DNA of 14,125 nt from the NCBI GenBank assembly GCA_029747585.1, contig JAPEVF010001087.1, positions 1-14,125 of the forward strand, given 5' to 3'. Shown in pieces: positions 1-8,848 of this stretch; the first letter of the stretch is position 1, and every line of letters starts with the position of its first letter. The stretch comes from Pleurotus djamor (lineage: Eukaryota > Basidiomycota > Agaricomycetes > Agaricales > Pleurotaceae). Position numbers and translations under genes: made by a program. Below the pieces are notes generated by a model. It made no database searches. It was not told the DNA's origin and was given only the letters and a program-made list of their open reading frames with translations.

Positions 1-205
1 AATACTTACTGACACCCTCCTCCCGACACAGAACCCTTGGTATCTCATCCGCATCGTCGCGTAGCCGTCTAGCGACCGTATCCCCATGGTCGTAGGCGTT
101 CAGGGTACCCGTGGCCAAGTTTGCGAAAGGCTGGGTTAGGTATTGGGTGAGTCGTCCTTGATTTTGTGACTCTGGCTTCGTCCTCTTCGTTACGAGCACC
201 TCCGA
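1..205 (-). other. Open frame of unknown origin running off the left edge
   Basis: On the minus strand, a frame shifted by one base from the neighbouring ALG11-like gene is open from about 205 to the left edge (about 65 codons). It includes stretches such as [19 protein letters not shown] and ends near a good donor sequence (GTAAGT at about 11-6). It has no visible ATG. It may be an exon of another gene spliced from outside the window, a remnant, or chance. I recognise no family. It overlaps the last codons of the ALG11-like frame, which lose family resemblance at the same place. Confidence 0.2.
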
Positions 206-1521
206 TCAACACAAGTTTGGAAGAGGCCTTGTACTCTGGATGACTTTGCAGTAATTCAGCGTAAGCTTGTAGCTGCGCAAAATGGTCTTTTTCAGGCCTA
301 GTATATCCGTCAGCACTAAGCTTGACCACACACGAATACCATCACACACCTAAACTGAGCAACACTCAGTATAATGTGCTCCCTTCCTTCCAAAGGAAAC
401 TGGGCGAGTTCTCGGGTGTCGCATGGCGGGTAGACAATAGTAGCATATTCCGGGTATTGGTGCGAAGATAGTAGAAGCATGAGCGGCCAGAGCACCAATT
501 TGATCAAGAGATCCAACAAAGGGTCGTCGTGTTTGAGGATAGAGTCGACATGGGCTTTCGTCCATGATGAATTGACCATCAAGAACGAAGCGCAGCGGAG
601 TGCAGTAGCGTAGTAATACATGAATATTCGATAATAGCTAGATTTACATGAGGATGCTAGTGAAGAGGGGAGACAGAGATGAGTGAACGCACAATAGTTT
701 AACTCCGCTGAGGATGGTGGATTCTGCTACTCTGTTCGCGTTGGTATGCCATGTCTTCCGTGAGCGAACGCGGTCCAGCATGTCGGTACTGATCGTAGGA
801 TAATGAACGTATGCACCGACTGGGATCTTGCAGAGGAGCGTCACAACAAAGAACGTGAAAGCATAACCCATCGTATCTGAATAGTTTTTGGCGTGAATAA
901 CAACGAAACAACGAAACAAAAGGCAACGAGGAACTCACCGATGTAGAGGTCTGGCATGAGACTTGACATGGCCTCCCACACCAGATACATGGATCCTACA
1001 CTCTGTCCAAGCAAGGTGAAATACGGCCATGTCTTGCTTTCCACAAGAGTACGCGACTTCAGGAAGACGAAATGCAGAGTTTCTGGATCCAAAGTAATGG
1101 CGAAACGGGACTAGGCACAACTTAGTAAATTGGAATTTTATAGTGTAAGAACGACAATGCGTACCTTGGCCTTCGCGATGATTTCGTCCTTCGTCGCGTC
1201 AATGTCCCCGCTGTACACTACATAGAACATATCCTGCTCTTGCCGCTGCATTGCCGCTAGGGCCGTCCACAGCACCCGCTCACCACCTCCACCAGCGTTA
1301 CTATGAGACTAATGAGACTGCTCAAGCCACATAATAGGCAGATATTCGGAATCGGCGTACCAGTAAGGGTGGAAGAAACCGACGATCCGTTTTCCTTCAA
1401 CATCATAGCCGAGGGCTTTCAAAGCTGTTCGTTGCGCGCCGCCTCGCCGACGGAATATGACGCCATAGAGTAAAACCCCAAAGATGAAAGTTCCGGGGAG
1501 GATGAGGATGAGAAAGAGCAT
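69..1521 (-). CDS. ALG11: ALG11-type alpha-1,2-mannosyltransferase, N-terminal two thirds only
   Basis: ALG11 adds the fourth and fifth mannoses to dolichol-linked Man3GlcNAc2 on the cytosolic face of the ER, using GDP-mannose. Exons: 1521-1361, 1300-1165, 1110-939, 876-693, 637-350 and 297-69 (introns of 60, 54, 62, 55 and 52 bp), giving 389 codons. The first ATG, at 1521, opens with a hydrophobic membrane anchor (residues 1-23). Family signatures follow in order: [15 protein letters not shown] (restored by the first splice), [61 protein letters not shown] and [13 protein letters not shown]. After that, near nt 180, resemblance stops, and the frame ends at a stop at 69 after about 36 unrelated residues. 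The C-terminal GT4 acceptor half with its E-x7-E type motif, normally about 150 residues more, is not seen. Either a longer intron leads out of the window, or this is a truncated copy. The identity of the visible part is secure. Confidence 0.88.
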
Positions 1522-1722
1522 TGAACTCGGCCACGGAGTCGGGGCGACACGTTTCTCATACTGCCCCCTGAATAAGCTCCTATATCCATAGGAGCTCCTT
1601 CGCACTTGAGCGATTTGAAGTGATTCCCTCGCGAGCCGCACGTATTGAGGCCCATGTATTTTTTAGGTACAGTAGAGTCTATGTAGGTAGCGTCGTTTAT
1701 GTACCTAATTTCAGCAAAAATC
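1522..1722. other. Intergenic spacer between the F-box-type gene and ALG11-like gene
   Basis: Both flanking genes read on the minus strand, so this 201-bp stretch holds the 3' end of the F-box-type gene and the upstream region of the ALG11-like gene. The ALG11 frame stays open upstream of its ATG to about 1641 but contains no ATG there. I saw no clear TATA element. Confidence 0.4.
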
Positions 1723-2830
1723 TCAAATCCCCCAGCCCTGTGCTTCTTGGCGGAGAGTCTCAACAATTGTCAGGATCTTGGGACGAAGCTTTTCCTTGAC
1801 GGCACCTGGCGTATATCATTTCAGACGGCTAGCTCGGCAGAACGCGTTCAGCAGAAGAGTAAGCACACAACACACCGTTATATATATTAATGCTCGGAAG
1901 TTGTGTGCAAATAGCCGTGATCTCGTCATCGGTGTACCCCATACCCAAAAGGCTGGTCAAGGGATATATTATCAGGGGGGAACTCCGCATAGTGAAGCTC
2001 AGGGTACGTACTCAGCTTTGAGGTCTTTCCGTGCAAGGATGGAAAGCTTCCACTGGTACGCAAATGCGTATTGGCGCCACAAATCAGCGAACTAAGGAGT
2101 AAGTCATCCGATCAGGCCCATTAGCATATGCACATGCAGACGACGACACGGTAGGTTCACCACTTGGATATCCCGCACAATTGATACTTTTGAATCGACG
2201 AAAGCTTGACGCTCCGCTGAGATGTCTTCTCCTTGTTGAACCCTACGGTTAAAACTGGCTAGCTGGGCTATAGTCGCATCCCAATCGGCTTTCCAGTAGA
2301 CGTTAGTCGTTCCGGATCTTCCTTGGGACTCTAAGACAATCCAACACATTAGATATTGTTTGAATCGTTTAGGTGTCCATGGCGTACGATCATGGTCATG
2401 TGGCACCATCTCCGAGATCTTCGAAGCCACACTTGATAGTTCACTTTCTTGAGAGACAACGATACTAGATGAAAGGAGGTCGATGATACGACAAGACGGA
2501 AGGTATAATCAAGACCAACTTCTCCGGAGCTGAGAGGCAAGCAGGACAAAGGTTCCGAAGCAACCGAGTATTGGTGAGTGCGTCCATAGCCCCACAATTC
2601 TAGAGGCATTAACCGTTCATGATTAGTCTCGAGACAAGGTATAGCACCAGAGGCAGACGTACTTCACAGACTTTCTCCCCGAGTAGTAGTTGAGCCCAGC
2701 GTACCATATCGAATCCAGCTGGACAACTCGGAGCAGCCTCCGCTTCGAGCCATCTAATCCACAAGACCTTCGCGTCGTCGCTCGCGAGAAACGAACGAAT
2801 GACTGGGACGTTGGCAGNNCGAGATGAGAG
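1723..2830 (-). CDS. F-box-type protein with CxxC..CxxC module, 5' end missing
   Basis: Proposed exons: about 2830-2663, 2599-2520, 2464-2164, 2091-2012, 1952-1876 and 1805-1723 (stop TGA). Introns are 63, 55, 72, 59 and 69 bp and all phases agree. The first visible residues (ANVPVIRSFLASDDAKVLWI) resemble the end of an F-box and its linker in the large mushroom F-box families. A likely metal-binding module follows: CENCG, then CPACL 18 residues on. A charged helical middle follows, then GYTDDEITAICTQLPSINIY and KLRPKILTIVETLR near the end, a pattern I associate from memory with the same families. In SCF ubiquitin ligases F-box proteins select substrates; no substrate can be inferred here. 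The F-box itself is not visible, because it would lie in or beyond the ambiguous bases at 2819-2924. The 2519-2465 intron uses a weak donor (GTTGGT) and is the least certain junction. A one-base frameshift is the alternative. Confidence 0.55.
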
Positions 2831-2924
2831 CTATGTTGAACCCCGAGGAAGTGGAAGACCTATGAATTTAGAAAGCATATNAGTANGNCATNGATCGTNN
2901 AANCTANGNTNTANCTNNCGCNNG
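2819..2924. other. Patch of ambiguous bases (probable assembly or read-quality problem)
   Basis: N calls occur at 2819-2820 and are scattered through 2881-2923, with another at 2974. They look like low-quality consensus rather than a spaced scaffold gap. The patch falls exactly where the large gene on the right should end and the F-box-type gene on the left should begin. Two genes meet in too little sequence, so bases are probably missing here. Confidence 0.8.
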
Positions 2925-2925
2925 C

Positions 2926-5074
2926 TGTCATGCTCTAGAGTACGACTGGCTTGCGCATATGAAGTTGGTCTCTCNGACTTCTCTCCCTCATCCAGCTCCC
3001 CCACCTCGTCCGATTTCTCTCCCTCATCCAACTCCTCAACAATGGTGTTGACCGTGTGATCGTTGCTGGTGGCGGATGAAGTGCTGGCCTTCTTCACCAT
3101 ACCTCTGGTAACGCGAACGTCATCACGAGTAGTACCTTTCCTTAGAACCTTTGCGGACGGCTTGCCTTGCGCATAGTTGGCGTCATCGCCAGAGGGCTCA
3201 AGTGATGGGGGACGCGGAGGTGGGGTGAACATTGAAGACGCGTCAAGGATGCCGAGAGAGGACATCAAAACACGGTTGTTGGCGATGTTGTTGGCTCGCT
3301 CTAGCTCCCCCTTAGCCATAGCCCTTAGCTCAGAAATACGAGCCTTCTGCTTTGCTGGGGGAAGCTTTGCCACCGATTCGATGAGTGCGTTCCCGAGGTC
3401 ATACTCAAGACCTTGCAGTTTCGATCGAACAAGATCGACAATTTCTTGGAAAGGCGTTACGATTGATTGGGGGGCGGTCGATGAAGGAGGACGAGGGATT
3501 GCACGGGGAGTGGGGGTCGACAACGATGTTGATCGCGAATGTACCAGTCTCGGAGGGGTAGACGAGTCGCGATTACCGACGACGCGGGGAAAACGAGGCG
3601 TTGCTGTTTCTGGTACAGTTGCCTTGCTTGTTCGCGGATCCGGACCTGTACAAATAGAGTAGAGCGTGTTCAGTATGATGTAGAAGGTATCGATCAAGTA
3701 TCAACTCACATCCCGACGCGATTGCGACCGACCGAACGAACAGACGTGTAGCCTGATTGAAACCTTTAGGGTCTACCTGAGACAACTCTTGGCTTTCGTC
3801 CACAGATTTCCCCGAAGTAAGACTGATGAACAGGGATGAGATAAGAAAAACAAACGCGTGCATGAAAGTGAAGTAACACAACGCACCAGATACAGTTGAT
3901 CTCTTCGACGCTTCCGTTTGGCGGAGGTGCTGCTCCGAAGAAGCCACAATAGAGGCCTGTGACAGTATGAATTCCGTCAAGCAATGGTTGGAGTAGGGGA
4001 GCAAGAGAGGCAATCGCGCTGAGCATGAGAAAATTTCAGATCTAAAATTATACGGTCAAAGATAAATTTAGCAACACTTACGCGGCTCGTTCTTCTGGAT
4101 CTACGCTTTCGTTAACCCAGATACCCTTGTGGTAGTCGTCGAGATCAAGCGCATGGGCTTCTTCCAACTCCCTACGAAGCCTCGCCTTGACTTCATCCGA
4201 TTCTTTATTGAAGAGATCCTGAGCGACTTCACATCGGTACGACATGCGATGGTTTTCTGGTAGTCCCGAAGCCGACCATTTGACCTCAAAATCGATGTCG
4301 ACCTTTGCTTTATACTCGGGATGCTGCATGTAAAACTGGCCCTCGCTCTGTTTCCTTGGTGGAGGTCTTCCGGTAGCCTTGATCTGGTTTAATAGCGATG
4401 CCCAAGGATCTTTCCCGGTGTTGAGACCGAGACCATTGCGACGATAGTTAAACCATGCCTTGATTTTCTAGACCGCAAACCACTTATTAGGAGCGACAGA
4501 GGAGACCTCCTGATCATCAAGGACTTACCTTCATTGCCGCATCCACTAACGTTTTCTTAAGTTTCCGCTGTTCATCATCCAAGGTCTCATCATCCTTGGG
4601 AAGCAGCGGTCCGGTTTCTTGGTCGACGCTGAGTGGTGTGGACCAGTGAAAGACGTTCCAATAGTGGGGGAAAAAGTCGAGGGTAAACCAGCTGTGGACA
4701 GACTTGGGGCCGCTACTTGTCGCCTTGCAGTATGCTGGAAGCTGATCTTCGAGCACTTCAAGACGAAGACCGGTAAAATCGCCTTTATTACCTCGTTTCT
4801 TCAAGGTCTGAGGTTCGTTCGCGTTGCTGTTGCTTTTGCCTTTCTTCTTACCCTTGATCTTTGTATAGGCGCGACGGGATGTGGATGGCAAGCTAGGTGC
4901 TGCAGGCGTAGGCGTCCCTCGCTGTGTCTCCGTACGAGGAGATGTTGCGACTGGTGCTTGTGTCTCCGCATGAGGAGCTGTCACGACAGGAGCTAACGTA
5001 GCCGAGGCCATCGAGGGATTGGATTCGGCTTCCTCAGCGGATTGAGGATCGGTCGGGGCAAGGTCAGAATTCAT
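2926..5074 (-). CDS. Large uncharacterised mushroom-type protein (GC), 3' end missing
   Basis: Exons: 5074-4529, 4467-4082, 4018-3887, 3822-3710 and 3645 to about 2926, with introns of 61, 63, 64 and 64 bp in matching phase. The first ATG is at 5074; the frame is open further up but has no ATG. The N-terminal 100 residues are rich in Pro, Ala, Ser and Thr. A lysine-rich stretch (KIKGKKKGKS, a possible nuclear signal) follows. A conserved core follows: GDFTGLRLEVLEDQLPAY, a W/F-rich segment (FFPHYWNVFHW), KAWFNYRRN, the exon-2 segment PPPRKQSEGQFYMQHPEYK, and TGLYCGFFGAAPPPNG. The C-terminal part is low-complexity with a charged helical stretch and a 12-residue acidic repeat. From memory this layout matches an orphan family present in many copies in agaricomycetes; I know no function for it. 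The stop codon is hidden by ambiguous bases. The gene structure is well supported, its role is not. Confidence 0.7.
2971..3037 (-). repeat. 36-bp tandem repeat coding an acidic 12-residue unit
   Basis: The 16-base string TTCTCTCCCTCATCCA occurs at 2979-2994 and again at 3015-3030, a 36-bp period. On the minus strand it encodes GELDEGEKSDEV-type units in the C-terminal region of the large uncharacterised gene. More copies could be hidden in the neighbouring ambiguous bases, since collapsed repeats often assemble badly. Confidence 0.7.
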
Positions 5075-5638
5075 GGGAATGTTCACGGCAGAATCGTTGG
5101 CGGTTGCTGAAGGACGCGAAGCAAGACTGAGGCGTAGAATCAGCGTCCCAAGGGACGACCTATTGCTCTGGTTTCGCTCGAAGCCCGGTGTACGCACCGC
5201 CTTTCCTTGTCCTTAACGACTAGATACCTGATCTCCCCAACGCTTTCTTAGTACCGATCCTCTCAGGTACTTCGCGTGCGGGCTAGCAAGGCTCAGATTC
5301 TCGGGTTTCTCCCTACTTCCCCTCAATAACTTTTCGTTCGATCATATCCTTCCCTGTAGCACTCGGAGCCCTCGGATAGACATTTGCTTCCCTGTAGGAC
5401 TTTTTTCAACCCTTCTGTATTAAAGTTATGGTACCGATCACATTTTTTTTCACCCAGTGCCATTCAAGGCACCCTATCTTGGTCCCTATGTTGTCACCCT
5501 ATCGGCACTTATAATCACCATCAAGCAATATATTGTCTAAAAATTGAAAGAAATTTCACTGAAAATTGTAGGTCTTTTCTAAAGATATGATCTAGTCTAG
5601 CTTGGGTCCAAGTCTTTGGCACTCAAGTAGCCGAAACG
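5075..5638. other. Intergenic region, no gene seen
   Basis: This 564-bp stretch lies between the start of the large uncharacterised gene and the 3' end of the five-exon gene, both on the minus strand. The first 120 bp remain open in the downstream gene's frame but without an ATG. The rest (about 5380-5590) is AT-rich with T-runs and no convincing open frame. The string TTCCCTGTAG occurs twice (near 5353 and 5391), which may be chance. Confidence 0.45.
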
Positions 5639-7041
5639 TCAAAATTCATCCGCATAGAGCCCGATCTCAAGACGTTCATGGGTAGCATCCTTGAGGGCCG
5701 GATGGTCTTGGTACGCCCATTGACGCGCCTTGAAGAAATCGCGCGTGACTACCATAGAGCTGGAATGCCAGTCCTCGGTTTCGGACTGAAGAAAATGGAG
5801 TGCGAGCTCACTGTGTGTGGTTATCAGTATGCTGTATACTTCAGGTTACGCCTAGACGTACCGGTCTCCAAAAACCCCAAAGCGATAATAACCATGAAGG
5901 CCATAGTAGTGCTCACTACCACTGATGTTATTGTCGTTTCGGAGCGCGGTGAGCTGTGCCATGGTGTATGGTCGGAAGTCACCGTAGACTTGGCGTTTGA
6001 GGAGACGCTTGAAGAGCGAGATGGCGTCGTTGCTACGTGAGAGGATCGTTATGAGTGTCGTTTTTCAATGGAAATGTAGCAATAGGCTGCTTACCGGCAC
6101 GCAAAGATAAAAGACCAGCCGCCAGTGGTACGAAGCAAGTAGTAGGGCTGGGGGACACCACGCTGCAGGAAAGTCGTGCAGCGCGGATGAAAGGACTGCC
6201 CCTCCCACTCATCGAGGAAAGATGGCTCGGCAAAGTCATCCTCATCGTCGGAGCCAGCACCTATTCATAATGGCGTCAGCAAAGATTAAAGGGTGATAGA
6301 GAGATGGTGTACCGGCGCTGGCATTGTCGACGTCCATGAGGGACTGGGAGTCGCTGTTGGCGTCTCTGTTGCTACCCTCGTCGACATCGCTGACTTTGTC
6401 GTTGTCGCTCATTTCATCGTCTTCCTCGTTCTTGACGGCGACGTTGGCATCATTCTCTTCGTTCTTGATGGCGAGATCAGCATCGTCTTCTTCGGTCTTG
6501 ATGGTGACGTCGGCATCGTCCTCTTCGGCTTTGATGCCCAAAATCCCTTTTTCGACGCTGCTACTTTGTTCGACATTTCGCCCGGCGTTGTCGTCAGTGA
6601 TGAGACGGTGGGCGTCGGGGAGAAACATCATGGTGAAAGCGTCAAGGTTGGCGGCGTCCTTCTCGGTGAAGAAGTGAAGGATACGATGGAGAGGAACCCC
6701 GTACTCTGAAGACAAACAGGTATGGGCCTCGTCCGGGTGGAAAATTCGACAGAAGCTCTTGAACGCCGAAATAACCTCGTCGTAGGACGAGTATTTGGTT
6801 TGGCGACCTCCTTTGAGGACGATTTCCTCAATTCGGTCGCTAGAGAAGATGAGGGATAGGTATTAGCAGATGAAATTTTGGGATGAAATAAATGAACATA
6901 CATGTCCGCTTCGGTATAAACGTTCGCGATGCTTCCAAACGACACAAGGTAGAACGGCGAGGGCAAGTCCTTGGCAAGACCACATAGCTTCTTGCGATAG
7001 AAAACCGGCTGGCAGAAGGTATGTTCAGAATCAGAGTTCAT
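5639..7041 (-). CDS. Uncharacterised five-exon protein (GB) with acidic SUMO-motif repeat
   Basis: Exons: 7041-6902, 6839-6313, 6260-6095, 6032-5862 and 5810-5639, with introns of 62, 52, 62 and 51 bp. All phases agree and the sum is exactly 392 codons (391 residues plus TGA). The ATG at 7041 lies about 95 bp below a TATA-like element. Residues 1-130 form a folded-looking region (FYLVSFGSIANVYTEAD, then GGRQTKYSSYDEVISAFKSF), faintly like a viroplasmin/RNase H1 N-terminal module, though I would not claim it. Residues 136-220 are strongly acidic and hold four 11-residue repeats, each with a psi-K-x-E motif at K150, K161, K172 and K183. A second ordered region follows (PRCTTFLQRGVPQPYYLLRT, then an aromatic stretch around HYYGLHGYYRFGVFGD). 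There is no signal peptide or membrane segment. It lies 318 bp downstream of the TET/JBP gene in the same direction. The structure is firm; the function is unknown. Confidence 0.75.
6416..6535 (-). repeat. 33-bp tandem repeat (about 3.6 units) coding psi-K-x-E SUMO-type motifs
   Basis: On the minus strand the DNA encodes IKAEEDDADVT, IKTEEDDADLA, IKNEENDANVA and VKNEEDDE. The period is 33 bp, and the lysines are exactly 11 residues apart. Each unit has hydrophobic-Lys-x-Glu followed by acidic residues, the form of a negatively charged SUMO-acceptor consensus. Point differences between units keep the motif while other positions vary. Confidence 0.85.
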
Positions 7042-7135
7042 GTTGATGCGGGGGGACCGGAAACACGAGTGAAGGTATATCGTAGAGTGGGAGTGGGGGA
7101 ACTTGAGCGAACTTGCTGGATGCGTTGGGCCTTGA

Positions 7136-7143
7136 CTTATATG
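7136..7143 (-). promoter_or_regulatory. TATA-like element upstream of the five-exon gene
   Basis: The minus strand reads CATATAAG, about 95 bp above the ATG at 7041. This allows a transcription start near 7110 and a leader of about 70 bases. It also argues against longer upstream open frame being coding. It is a short sequence match only. Confidence 0.3.
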
Positions 7144-7359
7144 AGGCAAATCTACGATCGCGACCCTGTCGGCACCAGGTTCAGACAGGGAATCCCTAAA
7201 AAGGCGTGGACTTGGACACACCGGCGTTAACACACAATAGTGCTGAGGCGTGGAAAGCATTAGCATTTGTCAATGTCAAACTGAATCTCATTGAGAAAGC
7301 AAGAAACAAGAAGGTATCATACTTAATAGAGCAGCGTCATCCAGCGTCCAGTACAACAG

Positions 7360-8848
7360 TCAACAGCCAGTATGAGCCTTGCATAGGCGGTCGATACCAG
7401 CCTCCCAGATCGAACGTCGATGCTCCTTGTCAATAGCGGAGTCCTTGTCGCTGCAATACCCGTTTTCTACCCATCGGAAAAGCCCGCCGGCACTATATTG
7501 AGTAATTGAGTATCGCCGTTCACCTGGATGGATAGGGAGATTGGAGTGGTGGATTAAAGCAGAGGGAATCAACACGGTGGATCCAGCAGGATAACGAAGG
7601 ACAATTCCAAGTTCCCATAACACCAAGTGACCTCCCGCGTCGGGGTCAAAGTCCCCCAGGGCTGTTATAGCGCACATGCCAGTAGCCAAGTTGGCGTAAT
7701 CGATATGTGGGATCGAAACTGTTTGCGGACCAAAATTGACGGTAATGGACCCGAACTGTGTATTCACGAAGTTGCGTTTGAGTTCGCCCTGTGTTGCTTG
7801 AAGACCGTCCATCGTCTGTCGGTAATACGAGGAAAGTTTGGGTAGACATGTATCGAGCAGAGAGCTTTGAAATCCTGCCACTCGCTTGATGTTGTGATCA
7901 TCAAGAATTGCTTGCATCGCTACGTTGTTTTGCGGCGCTCGATCCGTGATGTTGCTTGGACGTATCAACCCCTGCCCAAACGAAAATCCTGCTGCTAGGG
8001 CTGGGAATGCACCACGCCGATGTCGTTGCTGCTTATCGGTGAAAGTACAATCGTGACGTGCAGCTTCGATGCGTTGCGCACACTTAGCCGCAACGTCAGA
8101 CCAAGTCTCATCTCGGGGGCTCCCTCCACAAAGGACAATGCGATCGTGTTGATCGACAACTTGAAGTCCCTCTCTGCAATGGTAATAAGTCAAGTGGCTC
8201 AATACACATGAGTACGGAATACACTTACATCCCATCCCATTCAATAAGCTTGAAACCTTCGGCGATGAGTTCGTCCAGACTCTTCTGACTTAATGGTCGA
8301 GGTGGGACATGGGCAGCCTTGTTGAATACAAGCCCCTTCCTGTCTCTGTGACCGACATATCCAGACGGCGCATGACGAGCAGAGTCGGCCGAATAGGAAG
8401 CGTTTAGACGTTTCGCTGCTTGCGCCCGTTGAATACTGATCGCTTTGACGCTGAGGCCGCTCCCAGCCTGCTCATCCAAACGGCGCTCCTTCCGCTTGGC
8501 TCTGCTGAATCGTATACTTCGCTTCTTACGCTTATCGGATCGTGAGGGGTTTTGTGGGTTCTCAGGTGTTTCCTCATTTCGGACAGAGGTTAATTGGTGA
8601 GATTGAAGGTTTGTGGAGGGCGCATGTAGCACAGTACTGCCCTCCATTCGTACGATATGGTGACTGGTTGAGCGATTTTCTAAGCTCGTAATAACGCCTG
8701 GGGATACGGTCGCGTCCATCATATCAGGCGTGTGCTCTCCTCCCAATGGCGACTCAGCAACCTCCACTTGTGTACGCCCAGCATTGTCGCCAACACCACC
8801 ACCAACGCTATCTCTGGGGTATTCGCCCATGTCTTCGTAATCGCCCAT
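7360..8848 (-). CDS. TET/JBP-family 2-oxoglutarate/Fe(II) dioxygenase (5-methylcytosine oxidase type)
   Basis: TET/JBP enzymes use 2-oxoglutarate, O2 and Fe(II) to oxidise 5-methylcytosine or thymine in DNA, acting in the nucleus. Exons 8848-8229 and 8173-7360, with a 55-bp intron (GTAAGT..TTGCAG), give 477 residues. Residues 1-100 are disordered; 106-123 are a strongly basic stretch (KRKKRSIRFSRAKRKERR), a likely nuclear signal or DNA contact. The region LDELIAEGFKLIEWDG..QVVDQHDRIVLCGG precedes the double-stranded beta-helix. The core reads FGSITVNFGPQTVSIPHIDY, GMCAITALGDFDPDAGGHL, LRYPAGSTVLIPSALIHHSN and RRYSITQYSAGGLFRW. Expected metal ligands are H363, D365 and H416; R427 should bind 2-oxoglutarate. 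All are present, so it looks catalytically competent. It closely follows the fungal TET pattern known from Coprinopsis. The first ATG is used; the frame is open above it to an N at 8889, so a longer N terminus is possible. It diverges from the KDZ transposase gene. Confidence 0.88.

Noticed and set aside
1522..1641. N-terminal extension of ALG11 up to 1641.
   Set aside because: The codon at 1641 is GTG on the minus strand and there is no ATG before 1521; the membrane anchor starts right at 1521.
1778..2095. 105-codon plus-strand open frame.
   Set aside because: It begins with TTG rather than ATG and lies opposite the last three exons of the F-box-type gene, which join in phase.
3177..3662. 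161-codon open frame on the plus strand.
   Set aside because: It is the antisense shadow of the low-complexity last exon of the large minus-strand gene; composition is skewed and no motif is seen.
5075..5197. N-terminal extension of the large uncharacterised gene up to 5197.
   Set aside because: The codon at 5197 is GTG, not ATG; the first in-frame ATG is at 5074.
6293..6709. Open frames of 117 and 138 codons on the plus strand, with Val/Gly/Asp- or Ser-rich repeats.
   Set aside because: They mirror the 33-bp repeat in exon 2 of the five-exon minus-strand gene, whose spliced model is consistent throughout.
6783..7041. Viroplasmin/RNase H1 N-terminal domain in the five-exon gene.
   Set aside because: The resemblance is only a spacing of aromatic and small residues around FYLVSFG and YSSYDEVISAF; too weak without a profile search.
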